NCBI RefSeq assembly: GCF_013607875.1
Contig: NZ_VDES01000001.1
Coordinates: 724,316 to 788,315 of the forward strand
Source of the DNA: Blastomonas ursincola
Lineage (GTDB): Bacteria; Pseudomonadota; Alphaproteobacteria; Sphingomonadales; Sphingomonadaceae
Length of the DNA: 64,000 nt
Direction of reading: 5' to 3'
Positions within the stretch are counted from its first letter, which is position 1; the number at the start of each line of letters is the position of its first letter. The notes beneath the pieces were generated by a model, which ran no database searches, was not told the origin of the DNA, and was given only the letters and a program-made list of their open reading frames with translations. Positions 26,400-35,299 of the stretch are shown in pieces. Position numbers and translations under genes: made by a program.

Positions 26400-27401
26400 A
26401 TGAACCGGTTCGTAAAGGCAGGCACGCTGTTTCGTCGTGACTGGCGATTGGGCTATGGCCTCTCGATCGGCACATTCGCTCTGGCGCTGATCAGCCGCTT
26501 CCACCTGCAGGGCACGCTCCCGCCAGGATTCCCCTATCTTACCTTTTTCCCCGCCGTGATCGTCACGACCTTTCTGGCCGGATTGTGGCCAGGGATGCTG
26601 TGTGCCGTGCTGTGCGGTCTTGCGGCGCTCTATTTCTTCATCCCCCCGGTCAACAGCTTCGCGATGGACGGGGCGAGCTTGATTGCGATCGGCTTCTACA
26701 TCTTCATCGTGACGGTCGACATTGCGCTGATCCATTTCATGCATCGCGCCGCCGATCGGCTGGAGGCGAAGAAGCGCGTGACCGAAGAGCTGTACGATCA
26801 GCAGCGCACGATGTTTCAGGAACTGCAGCACCGTGTCGCCAACAACATGACCTTCGTCTCGGCGCTGCTGCAGCTGCAGAAGCGCAAGGTGGCGACCGAT
26901 CCGGCCTCGGCCAGCTCGGCGCTCGACGAGGCGCAGAGCCGGATCGAGACGATGTCGCGCATCCACCGGCGCCTGTATGATCCGGCATCGGTCGATCTGC
27001 CGGTGGCAGAATATTTCCAGGAAATCTGCACCGACCTGCTGCAGGCGACGGGCGCGCGCAACATCGTGTGCCTGGTCGACATGCCGGCGGTGAAACTGGA
27101 TATCGCCCGGCTGACGACGCTGTCGCTGCTCGTTACCGAGCTCGTCACCAACAGCCTCAAGCACGCCTTTGCCGACGATGGCGGCACGATCACGCTGAAG
27201 CTGGAACAGCTCGATCCGCAGCGGCTGGCACTGACCGTCAGCGACAATGGCCGCGGTGTGCCGCAGGGCGTCGACGTGACGGCGAGCAAGGGTCTGGGTA
27301 CCCGGATCGTGCAATCGCTCGCCGCGCAGCTGGGCGGAGAGGTCAAGGCGCTGACCGGACTGCGCAAGGGCGCGGCCTGGCAGGTGGTGTTCGCCGCCTG
27401 A
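26400..27401 (+). CDS. Sensor histidine kinase, DUF4118 plus HisKA_2 type
   Basis: A 333-residue membrane kinase. Residues 18-115 hold four membrane helices of the DUF4118/KdpD type (FFPAVIVTTFLAGLWPGMLCA). The HisKA_2 dimerisation region contains the phospho-acceptor His144 in FQELQHRVANNM; the HATPase domain follows with LVTELVTNSLKHAF and LTVSDNGRGVP. Such kinases are typical of alphaproteobacterial general-stress and light-response circuits, often as orphans; no response regulator is adjacent. The start ATG at 26400 removes an unlikely 56-residue extension. Confidence 0.88.
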   Translation: MNRFVKAGTLFRRDWRLGYGLSIGTFALALISRFHLQGTLPPGFPYLTFFPAVIVTTFLAGLWPGMLCAVLCGLAALYFFIPPVNSFAMDGASLIAIGFYIFIVTVDIALIHFMHRAADRLEAKKRVTEELYDQQRTMFQELQHRVANNMTFVSALLQLQKRKVATDPASASSALDEAQSRIETMSRIHRRLYDPASVDLPVAEYFQEICTDLLQATGARNIVCLVDMPAVKLDIARLTTLSLLVTELVTNSLKHAFADDGGTITLKLEQLDPQRLALTVSDNGRGVPQGVDVTASKGLGTRIVQSLAAQLGGEVKALTGLRKGAAWQVVFAA

Positions 27402-27419
27402 ACCGGCCAGGGCGTGGTC

Positions 27420-27863
27420 TCAATCGACCATGGCCCCTTCGAATGCAGCCACCGGCGCGATCGGATCGGCAAGCGTGATCTCATCGAGGATCACCGCCGT
27501 CTCGTCGCGCACCTTGAGCATCAGCGCGCGCAGTCGGCACTCGTCCTCGGCCAGGCAGTTCTTGCACTTTTCATAGGCATAGCGGCTGGCACATGGCACC
27601 AGGGCCAGCGATCCGCTGGTGATGCGGACGATATCACCATAGCGGATATCGACCGGCGCCAGGCCCAGCGCATAGCCGCCATCCTTGCCGCGTTGCGAAT
27701 GCACCAGCCCTGCCCGCGCCATTTCCGACAGGATCACGGTCAGGAATTTCGGCGGAATGTTCTGCGCAGAGGCGATCTCGTCCAGATGCACCAGCCCCTT
27801 GCCGTAATGATCGGCAAGGTGCTGCAAGGCACGGATGGTGTAGCGGACTTTCTGGCTGAGCAT
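27420..27863 (-). CDS. Rrf2-family transcriptional regulator
   Basis: A 147-residue winged-helix regulator beginning MLSQKVRYTIRALQHLA, with QNIPPKFLTVILSEMARAGLV as the recognition region and the conserved RGKDGGYALG wing. Cysteines at 91, 100, 103 and 109 could bind an iron-sulfur cluster as in IscR/NsrR, though the spacing differs. Start ATG 27863 matches the family N-terminus; the frame is open 13 codons further. It is convergent with the HisKA_2 kinase. Targets are unknown; the sulfur-uptake group 1.3 kb away is one candidate. Confidence 0.88.
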   Translation of the reverse strand: MLSQKVRYTIRALQHLADHYGKGLVHLDEIASAQNIPPKFLTVILSEMARAGLVHSQRGKDGGYALGLAPVDIRYGDIVRITSGSLALVPCASRYAYEKCKNCLAEDECRLRALMLKVRDETAVILDEITLADPIAPVAAFEGAMVD

Positions 27864-27951
27864 GGTCCAATGCCCGTTACGCCTCCCAGCCCGATTTTTC
27901 AACCCGAACGGTAGAGTGAAACGCCCTGCGCGATGCGTTGCCCTCGGCGCG

Positions 27952-30471
27952 TCAGTAGATGCCGCCCTGTTGCTGCAGGAATTCGCTGTCGCTGCGCGCC
28001 CGTGCTGCAGGACCCGTGCGCTTCTGCACCGCCTTGACCGCTGCGGCCATTTCTTCCGGGCGGATCGAACGGCGCGGTTCGGTTTCGGGCTTGAACGCCT
28101 CCCAGATCACTGCTGCCTTGGCCTCGTTGCCCGGCCAGGCGCCATAGACACGGCGGCCCGAACGGCGATCGATGCGCACCATGCGCGTGCCCGGCGGGGC
28201 GAGAAACTCGCTGACCGGAAGGCTGGGGAAGATTTCCTTGGCGAACTGCTTGAACACCGGCGCGGCGAGCCTACCGCCCTGGGCATAGCCGCCCATGCTG
28301 CGCGGCTGGTCGAAGCCAAGATAGACGCCGGCCACGACATCGGGCGTGCCACCGACGAACCAGACATTGGTGGGGCCGCTGGTGGTGCCGGTCTTGCCGA
28401 ACATCGGTCGCTTGAGGTCTGCCAGCGTCACCGCGGTTCCGCGCGTGATCACGCCTTCGAGCATGTGCACGACCTGATAGCTGGTGATCGGATCGAGGAT
28501 CTGCCGCCCGCGCTGCGCAAAGCGCGGCATCGGCTTGCCATCCCACTTCGCCATGTTGCAGCGTTCGCAGACGCGCGGATCGGAACGGAAGATCACCTTG
28601 CCGCGCCGGTCCTGGACATAGTCGATAAGCGTCGGCTTGAGCTCGCGGCCATGGTTGACCAGCATCGAATAGGCGTTGGTGATCTTCATGACGGTGGTAT
28701 CGCCCGCGCCGAGCGCGATCGAAAGATAGGGCTTGTAATCGCCGATGCCGACAGCCTTGATCGTCTTGACCACATTGGCCATGCCCGCATCGCTCGCGGC
28801 GCGCACCGTCATCAGGTTGCGCGACTGTTCGAGACCCCAGCGCATCGTCTGCGGCCCGGCCCCGCGCGATCCGCCGAAATTGCGGAAGCACTTGTTGCCG
28901 AGACTCGCCGACTGATAGACGCAGAAGGTGCCGTCGACGATCTGCGTCGCGGGCGTCATCCCGTTGTCGAGCGCGGTCGCGTAGACGAAGGGCTTGATCG
29001 TGGAGCCCGGCTGGCGATCGGCCTGGGTGGCGCGATTGAACGGGCTGATCTGCGAATCGAACCCGCCCTGCATCGCATAGACCCGGCCCGAGCGGGGGTT
29101 CTGCACTACCATGCCGCCCGAAATCTCGGGTACGTTGCGCAGCGCATAGGTGTCGCCCGACATCGGCGCGACCGCAATGATGTCACCCGGCTTCATCGAA
29201 TCGAACGCGGTGCCGCCGACGCGCTTGCGCGGCATGGTGGCGGTCGAGCGCGGAAGCACGCCCTTGTCGCCATTGGCAAATCCGATTTCGGCGGCGCTGG
29301 CCGACTTGTCGATCACCACCGCGACGCGCCAGTTCTCGTAATCGATGTCGATATAGGTCGATGCCAGGCGCGAGGCCCATTGATCGTCCATCTCGATCTT
29401 GTTGAGCGGACCGCTCCAGCCGCTGCCGCGATCATAGCGCAGCAAGGCGTCGCGCAGCGCCTCGGTGGTCGCGCGCTGCATCGCGGGGTCGAGCGAGGTG
29501 CGCACCCACAGGCCGCCGGCATAGACGCTGTTGGGGCCGTCCTCGCGCTTCTCGCCGAATTTCTCGACGAGCTGGCGGCGCACTTCCTCGACGAAATAGC
29601 CGCCGACCTTGTCGAAATTGTCGCCGGTGCGCGGGATGGTGCCAAGCGGTTCGGCCTGCGCGGCGAGCATCTGCGCTCGCGTGATCCAGCCGTTGGACTG
29701 CATCGCGCCCAGCGCCCAGTTGCGGCGTTCGAGCGCGCGTTCCATGTGCACTTCGGGCCGGTAATTGGACGGTGCCTTGGGCAGGATGGCGAGATACGCC
29801 GCTTCGTGCAGCTTCAGATCGGCGACATCCTTGCCAAAATAGGCCCGCGCCGCCGCCTGCACGCCATAGGCGTTACGGCCGAGATAGATCTCGTTGAGAT
29901 AAAGTTCGAGGATTTCCTGCTTGGTCAGCACGTCCTCGATGCGATAGGCGAGGATCGCCTCGCGGATCTTGCGGGTGATCGAATATTCGTCGCCCAGCAG
30001 CAGGTTCTTGGCAACCTGCTGGGTGATGGTGGAGCCGCCACGCGCGCGCTGTCCCGAACCCAGCTTGGTGACATAATCGAACACTGCCGAGGCGAGCCCC
30101 GGATAATCAAGGCCGTTGTGCGAGAAGAAATTCTTGTCTTCGGCAGACAGGAACGCGCGGATCAGCGGCAGCGGATAATCCTTGTACTGCAACTGCACGC
30201 GGCGCTCGCGCGCATAGCTGTTGACGATCTCGCCATCGACGCCGCGCACCATGGTGGGAAGGTCCGGTTCGTAATCGACCAGGGTATCCGCCGAAGGCAG
30301 ATCGCGCGCGAAGATAACCCAGATCAGGAAAACGCCCAGCAGTGCCAGACCCAGCAGATACGCCGCCCAGCGCACCCAGCGCTTCTGCCACGCATCGCGC
30401 AGGGCCACCATCGCGCCCTCGCCGTCACGCCGCATGCTATAGGCGGAACCGCCGCTTTCACCCTCGCTCAT
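27952..30471 (-). CDS. mrcA: Penicillin-binding protein 1A (bifunctional transglycosylase/transpeptidase)
   Basis: An 839-residue class A PBP that polymerises and cross-links peptidoglycan. One membrane anchor lies near residues 36-55. The GT51 domain shows AEDKNFFSHNG and GGSTITQQVAKN; an OB-like region follows; the transpeptidase has the nucleophile Ser490 in PGSTIKPF, SRN and the KTGTT box near residue 690. The C-terminal tail is basic. Both complete domains are present. The large open frame on the opposite strand is treated as a shadow. Confidence 0.96.
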   Translation of the reverse strand: MSEGESGGSAYSMRRDGEGAMVALRDAWQKRWVRWAAYLLGLALLGVFLIWVIFARDLPSADTLVDYEPDLPTMVRGVDGEIVNSYARERRVQLQYKDYPLPLIRAFLSAEDKNFFSHNGLDYPGLASAVFDYVTKLGSGQRARGGSTITQQVAKNLLLGDEYSITRKIREAILAYRIEDVLTKQEILELYLNEIYLGRNAYGVQAAARAYFGKDVADLKLHEAAYLAILPKAPSNYRPEVHMERALERRNWALGAMQSNGWITRAQMLAAQAEPLGTIPRTGDNFDKVGGYFVEEVRRQLVEKFGEKREDGPNSVYAGGLWVRTSLDPAMQRATTEALRDALLRYDRGSGWSGPLNKIEMDDQWASRLASTYIDIDYENWRVAVVIDKSASAAEIGFANGDKGVLPRSTATMPRKRVGGTAFDSMKPGDIIAVAPMSGDTYALRNVPEISGGMVVQNPRSGRVYAMQGGFDSQISPFNRATQADRQPGSTIKPFVYATALDNGMTPATQIVDGTFCVYQSASLGNKCFRNFGGSRGAGPQTMRWGLEQSRNLMTVRAASDAGMANVVKTIKAVGIGDYKPYLSIALGAGDTTVMKITNAYSMLVNHGRELKPTLIDYVQDRRGKVIFRSDPRVCERCNMAKWDGKPMPRFAQRGRQILDPITSYQVVHMLEGVITRGTAVTLADLKRPMFGKTGTTSGPTNVWFVGGTPDVVAGVYLGFDQPRSMGGYAQGGRLAAPVFKQFAKEIFPSLPVSEFLAPPGTRMVRIDRRSGRRVYGAWPGNEAKAAVIWEAFKPETEPRRSIRPEEMAAAVKAVQKRTGPAARARSDSEFLQQQGGIY

Positions 30472-30569
30472 GCCCGCGCGACTAGCACAGGATTCCTGAA
30501 CAAGGCCAGAGCGGATTGGCGAGGGTTGCGACAGTTGACATGGACCGCTTGCGCCTAACCCGCCCTTCC

Positions 30570-30653
30570 CGTCACGCCCGTGCAGGCGGGGGTCCCGCTA
30601 CTGACGCAGAGGGTTGAAGACGAAGCGGGATTCCCGCTTTCGCGGGAATGACG
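30570..30653. repeat. Palindromic REP-like repeat, family A copy 3
   Basis: About 84 bp with CGTCACGCCCGTGCAGGCGG(GGGTCCCGC) and GCGGGATTCCCG...TTTCGCGGGAATGACG, arranged as in copy 1. It lies between the PBP1A promoter side and the end of the amidase gene. Confidence 0.8.
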
Positions 30654-30672
30654 ATATAGCTGCGGCGAGGAT

Positions 30673-31932
30673 TTACCACGAAGCGAGCTTGCGTGCGAAG
30701 AACACGGTGACCGCCTGACTCACCGATTCCGCGATACGCTTGCGATAGCTGGGGGAATTGAGCAGCGCGATGTCCTCCTCGTTGCTGACATAGCCTGTCT
30801 CGAGCAGGACCGACGGCACATCGGGGGCTTTCAGCACCATCAGCGAGGCGAAACGGTGGGAATCGGTGCGAAAGTTCATCTTCGCCTCGCCTTCGCGCCG
30901 CAGCAGCCGCGCGAAATCGGCAGAGAGGTTCATCGTCTCGCGCTGGGTCAGGTCGATCAGGATCGACGATACGTCCGACGGCGCATCGGCGAGATTCACG
31001 CCGTTCAGGATGTCGGCCTTGTTCTCGCGCGCGGCGAGCCGGGCTGCCTCGCGATCCGAGGCGACCTCGGACAGCGTGTAGATGGTCGCGCCGCGCGCGG
31101 TCTGCGAGGCGGCGGCATCGGCATGGACCGAGATGAACAGGTCCGCGCCGAGGCGGCGAGCGATGCCATAGCGCTCCTGCAGCACCAGGAAGGTGTCGCT
31201 GTCGCGGGTCAGCGCAACGCGCACGCGTCCCGTCTTGAGCAGCTCGTCGCGGATGGCGCGGGCGACCTGCAATGTGACCTTGCTTTCGCGCGTTCCGTCA
31301 TGCGGGCTGATCGCGCCCGGATCGTGGCCGCCATGCCCCGCATCGATCACCACCAGCGGGCGGCTGTCATCCTTGGGCCCTTCGATCCTGGGCAGCGGCG
31401 GCGCCTTGCTCGGCTTGGGCAGCGGAATGCGCACGCTGTAGCGGCGCTGCGGCGGTTCCGCGCGGAAATTGGCGGGCGGCACGAACGACTGGCGCGGGGC
31501 ATTGAGAACGCCAACAAGCTCGGACGATCCCAGCTCCTTGACCGACAGGGTCAGGCTCCGGCCATCTTCGGAGAAGGTGCCTGCGCTCACCATCGCCGGC
31601 CGATCGAGATCGAGCACGATCCGCGCGGTATCGCTGTCGAACTGGGCCATGCGGACGTTGCGGAACAGGCCCTGCTGGGTCAGCGCATTGGCGCGCGCGG
31701 TTGCGCCCTTGATGTCGATCGCGATGCGGTCGGGGCCGCTCAGGACGAAGCTGCTGGCGCTTTCTATCGGATCGTCGAAGTGCAGCACCACCTGGTTGGC
31801 GCGGATTTCGACATTGGAGACCTCGCCCGCCTGAACGGGCATGGTGCATGCCATCGACGCGCAGATGGAGGTCAGCCACAGCATGGCCCTGTTATGCCTC
31901 CGGCGCGAATGTCCGGTCCAGTGCAATTTCAT
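30673..31932 (-). CDS. amiC: N-acetylmuramoyl-L-alanine amidase with AMIN domain
   Basis: A 419-residue periplasmic amidase that cleaves the septal peptidoglycan stem peptide during cell separation. A signal peptide (about residues 17-36) is followed by an AMIN domain (about 38-135, VSNVEIRANQVVLHFDD) and an Amidase_3 domain with the zinc ligands in VIDAGHGGHDPGA, GTRESKVTLQ, FISVHADAA and the catalytic Glu in LLETGYVSN. The gene is just upstream of PBP1A on the same strand, a frequent arrangement; the start could be a little further in (MLWLTS). Confidence 0.92.
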   Translation of the reverse strand: MKLHWTGHSRRRHNRAMLWLTSICASMACTMPVQAGEVSNVEIRANQVVLHFDDPIESASSFVLSGPDRIAIDIKGATARANALTQQGLFRNVRMAQFDSDTARIVLDLDRPAMVSAGTFSEDGRSLTLSVKELGSSELVGVLNAPRQSFVPPANFRAEPPQRRYSVRIPLPKPSKAPPLPRIEGPKDDSRPLVVIDAGHGGHDPGAISPHDGTRESKVTLQVARAIRDELLKTGRVRVALTRDSDTFLVLQERYGIARRLGADLFISVHADAAASQTARGATIYTLSEVASDREAARLAARENKADILNGVNLADAPSDVSSILIDLTQRETMNLSADFARLLRREGEAKMNFRTDSHRFASLMVLKAPDVPSVLLETGYVSNEEDIALLNSPSYRKRIAESVSQAVTVFFARKLASW

Positions 31933-32475
31933 GATTCCCGGATTCCTGCCTGATCGCTTGATGAAGGCAGGATTAGGGTTAAGCGGGAAAAACCCTGTGA
32001 AACGACCTGGTTAACAGGAATTTCAGCATGAATCGGCAAGACCGGGCATGGGCAACATACGCTATTGCGCCGTGTCCCTGTTCAATAACGGCCGGGTGGT
32101 CGTGCGGTTGAGCTTTTTGTTGCTGTATTGCGCGGGCGATGCTAGCAAAGCCTTGCGGCTCATTGGCTTGACGGTCATCGCCCGCACTCACTGACAGCAT
32201 TGCGGCCCCGATTGCCGCAGATGCCGTATCACCAGGTTGACGCTTTATGGGTTTGAATACCGCCTTTTCCGCCACCCCGCTTCCGGGCGGTTGGCTGCGG
32301 AAAAGCGACGCGGCCAGTGCGCTTGACGCCCTGCAAACCCGTTCAGCAGACACAATCCTTATCGAACAAACCCGTTTGCGCACCGCCCCCCTGATCGGGA
32401 GCGCCAGCGCCATAACAGACAGAAGCGCAGCGACCCGGCCGGTTCCGCCCGGTGCGCGCGCACGGAGAATATTGA
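31933..32475 (+). promoter_or_regulatory. Long leader region of rne
   Basis: This 543-bp gap lies between the divergent amidase and RNase E genes and should hold both promoters. RNase E mRNAs often have long structured leaders that allow autoregulation by the enzyme. A short open frame crosses it without a recognisable product. I see no named riboswitch or RNA motif. Confidence 0.4.
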
Positions 32476-35217
32476 ATGACAACGCGCATGTTGATCGATG
32501 CGCGCCACCAGGAAGAAACCCGGGTGGCGGTGCTCAAGGGAAACCGGATTGAGGAATTCGACTTTGAATCTGCCGAACACAAGCAGATCAAGGGCAATAT
32601 CTATCTCGCCAAGGTTACTCGCGTAGAACCCTCGCTGCAGGCGGCTTTCGTCGATTATGGCGGCAACCGGCATGGCTTCCTCGCCTTCTCGGAAATCCAT
32701 CCCGACTATTACCAGATCCCGCGCGAGGACAAGATCGCGCTGCTTGCCGAAGAGGCTCGCCACGCGCGCGAAGAGGCTGAAGCACTCGCCGCCGAGGAAG
32801 AAGAAGATGATGCCGCCGGCCGCGGTGGCGAAGAAGGCAGCTATGACGACGGATTGTCGGACGAGGGCCTGATCGAGACCGACGAAGAACCGATCCGCGC
32901 CGAGACGCTTTCGGGCGACAATGACGGCGATTCCGACAGCGACGAAGGCGAGAGCGAAAGCGAAAGCGAAGCCGAAGAATCGCGCGAGAATAACGGCAAT
33001 GGCCGCAATGGCGGTCGTCGCCGTCGTCGCGATGGCCGTGGCGGTAAGGCCAAGGCCAGCGACGAGGCGCGCACCAGCCGCATGGCGCTGCGCCGCCGCT
33101 ACAAGATCCAGGACGTCATCCAGCGCCGCCAGGTCATGCTGGTGCAGGTCGTCAAGGAAGAGCGCGGCAACAAGGGTGCCGCGCTGACCACCTATCTCTC
33201 GCTCGCGGGCCGTTATTGCGTGCTCATGCCCAACAGCGCGCATGGCGGCGGCATCAGCCGCAAGATCAGCAACGCTTCGGACCGCAAGCGGCTGAAGTCG
33301 ATCATCGCCGAGATGAAGCTGCCCGCGACCATGGGCTGCATCGTGCGCACTGCCGGCCTTTCGCGCACCAAGCCCGAGATCAAGCGCGACTTCGACTATC
33401 TCGCCCGGCTGTGGGACGAGATCCGCGAGAAGACGCTCAAGGCCTCTGCCCCTGCGATCATCCATTCGGACAGCGACCTCATCAAGCGGGCGATCCGCGA
33501 CATCTACAATCGCGACATCGAGGAAGTGCTGGTCGAGGGCGAGGCAGGATACCGCGCCGCCAAGGACTTCATGAAGCTGCTGATGCCCAGCCATGCGCGC
33601 CGGGTGAAGAGCTATTCGGACCCGGTGCCGCTGTTCCAGCGTTATGGCACCGAAGACCAGCTTTCGGCGATGTACGAACCGGTGGTGCAGCTCAAGTCGG
33701 GGGGCTATCTGGTCATCAACCCGACCGAGGCTCTGGTATCGATCGACATCAACTCGGGCCGCTCCACCAAGGAGCACGGGATCGAGGCGACCGCGCTCAA
33801 CACCAACCTGGAAGCCGCGCGCGAGATCGCCCGGCAGCTGCGCCTGCGCGACATGGCGGGCCTGGTCGTCATCGATTTCATCGACATGGAATATGGCTCG
33901 AACATCCGCAAGGTCGAGAAGGCCATGCGCGATGCGCTGAAGAGCGACCGTGCCCGCATCCAGGTCGGCCGCATCTCGGGCTTCGGCCTGATGGAAATGA
34001 GCCGCCAGCGCCTGCGCACCGGCGTGCTCGAGGCATCGACCCGCACCTGCCCACATTGCGACGGCACGGGCCTGGTCCGCACCGCATCGTCGGCGGGCCT
34101 GTCGGCGCTGCGCCTGCTCGAGGAAGAGGCAGCGCGGGGTCATGGCAGCATCATTACGCTGCGCACCAGCCAGGAAGCGTCGATCTACGTCCTCAACAAC
34201 AAGCGCCGCGACATTGCCGAGATCGAGGAGCGGTTCGGCGTGCGCATCGAAATTCTGCCGAATGGGGAGAATGAAGGCGCGAAGATGGAAGTGACCGCCA
34301 GCGGCCCGCGTCCGGAAAAGGTCGTCACCTTCCAGCCGATCATCGACGATGACGACGACGATATCGAAGACGAAATCGACGAGATCGAAGAAGAGGAAGA
34401 GGTCAGCGAGAAGCGCGGCGGTCGCGGAAACCGTGGTGATCGTGCAGATCGCGGCGAGCGCGGCGAGCGCCCCGCCGAGCAGCGCAGCAGCGAGGAAGGC
34501 GAAGGAGGCGGCCGTTCCAAGCGTCGCCGTCGGCGTCGCGGCAAGCGCGGGCGGCGCGATGGCGATCAGCCCCAGGGCGAAATCGGTAGCGAGGCGCAGA
34601 TCGATAACGGCGAACAGGTCGCTGAACCGGTCGCATCGGCTGACGCCGAAGCCCCGGCCGAAGCCGAAGCAACCGAAGCCGTCGAGACCACCGAAGATGG
34701 CGGCGAGGCCAAGCCGAAGCGCGCCCGCCGTGGTCGCCGTGGCGGTCGCAACCGCAAGAATGGCGAGGCTGGCGAAGACAGCGTCGAAACCGCTGGCGAC
34801 GACGCTGCGGCAGAAGCCCCTGCCGAGCCGGTGAGCGAGGAAGCAGCAGCGCCTGCCGAAGCCCCCGCAGAGCCTGAGTCCGAGCCGGTGGCCGAAAAGC
34901 CCAAGCGCAAGCGCGCTTCGCGGGCGAAGAAGCCGGCCGTCGAGGCAGAGGCAGAGGCTCCTGCCGAAGCGCCCGCTGCCGAGGCTGAGCCTGCTGCGGA
35001 AGCCGAATCTGTCGCAAAGCCCAAGGCCAAGCGCGCGCCGCGCAAGAAGGCAGCGCCGAAGGCCGAAGCCGCCGAAACGGTTGCAGCCGAACCTGCGCCC
35101 GAGCCGGTGGCCGAGGCAGAACCTGCCGCAGCCGATACGGCCAAGGCCGCCGAAGCACCCGCCGAAAGCACCGAACCGCCGCGTCGCGGCTGGTGGCAGC
35201 GCACTTTCGGCAATTAA
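32476..35217 (+). CDS. rne: Ribonuclease E
   Basis: A 913-residue endoribonuclease that starts mRNA decay and rRNA/tRNA processing. The N-terminal S1 domain (HGFLAFSEIHPDYYQIP) is interrupted by a large acidic then basic insertion, about residues 85-205, as known for alphaproteobacterial RNase E. The DNase I-like catalytic core contains SIDINSGRS and VVIDFIDME; the Zn-link is TCPHCDGTG. The last 280 residues are low-complexity with alternating Arg-rich (RRRRRRGKRGRR) and Ala/Glu/Pro-rich stretches that scaffold a degradosome. The start has GGAGAAT upstream; a terminator follows. Confidence 0.96.
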   Translation: MTTRMLIDARHQEETRVAVLKGNRIEEFDFESAEHKQIKGNIYLAKVTRVEPSLQAAFVDYGGNRHGFLAFSEIHPDYYQIPREDKIALLAEEARHAREEAEALAAEEEEDDAAGRGGEEGSYDDGLSDEGLIETDEEPIRAETLSGDNDGDSDSDEGESESESEAEESRENNGNGRNGGRRRRRDGRGGKAKASDEARTSRMALRRRYKIQDVIQRRQVMLVQVVKEERGNKGAALTTYLSLAGRYCVLMPNSAHGGGISRKISNASDRKRLKSIIAEMKLPATMGCIVRTAGLSRTKPEIKRDFDYLARLWDEIREKTLKASAPAIIHSDSDLIKRAIRDIYNRDIEEVLVEGEAGYRAAKDFMKLLMPSHARRVKSYSDPVPLFQRYGTEDQLSAMYEPVVQLKSGGYLVINPTEALVSIDINSGRSTKEHGIEATALNTNLEAAREIARQLRLRDMAGLVVIDFIDMEYGSNIRKVEKAMRDALKSDRARIQVGRISGFGLMEMSRQRLRTGVLEASTRTCPHCDGTGLVRTASSAGLSALRLLEEEAARGHGSIITLRTSQEASIYVLNNKRRDIAEIEERFGVRIEILPNGENEGAKMEVTASGPRPEKVVTFQPIIDDDDDDIEDEIDEIEEEEEVSEKRGGRGNRGDRADRGERGERPAEQRSSEEGEGGGRSKRRRRRRGKRGRRDGDQPQGEIGSEAQIDNGEQVAEPVASADAEAPAEAEATEAVETTEDGGEAKPKRARRGRRGGRNRKNGEAGEDSVETAGDDAAAEAPAEPVSEEAAAPAEAPAEPESEPVAEKPKRKRASRAKKPAVEAEAEAPAEAPAAEAEPAAEAESVAKPKAKRAPRKKAAPKAEAAETVAAEPAPEPVAEAEPAAADTAKAAEAPAESTEPPRRGWWQRTFGN

Positions 35218-35235
35218 AGGGTTTTAAGTCGCAAC

Positions 35236-35276
35236 AAAAAGGGGTGCCCCGCCAGACCGGCAGGGCGCCCCTTTTT
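35236..35276. terminator. Bidirectional Rho-independent terminator between rne and PLP-enzyme gene
   Basis: A 13-bp stem with one wobble and one mismatch (GGGGTGCCCCGCC at 35241-35253, GGCAGGGCGCCCC at 35259-35271) is flanked by A5 on the left and T5 on the right, so it can end transcription of rne (plus) and of the convergent minus-strand gene. Confidence 0.85.
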
Positions 35277-35299
35277 CGTGCTGGTCGGTCGGGCGGGGC

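Noticed and set aside
27862-30558. 898-codon open frame opposite PBP1A
   Set aside because: It runs antisense to a complete bifunctional PBP with all catalytic motifs; no recognisable domain, so a shadow of high GC content.
11296-30653. Regular palindromes considered as a CRISPR array
   Set aside because: Copies are isolated, kilobases apart and not separated by uniform spacers; no cas genes are present.
32359-34143. 594-codon frame antisense to rne
   Set aside because: Shadow frame; rne carries all expected motifs on the other strand.
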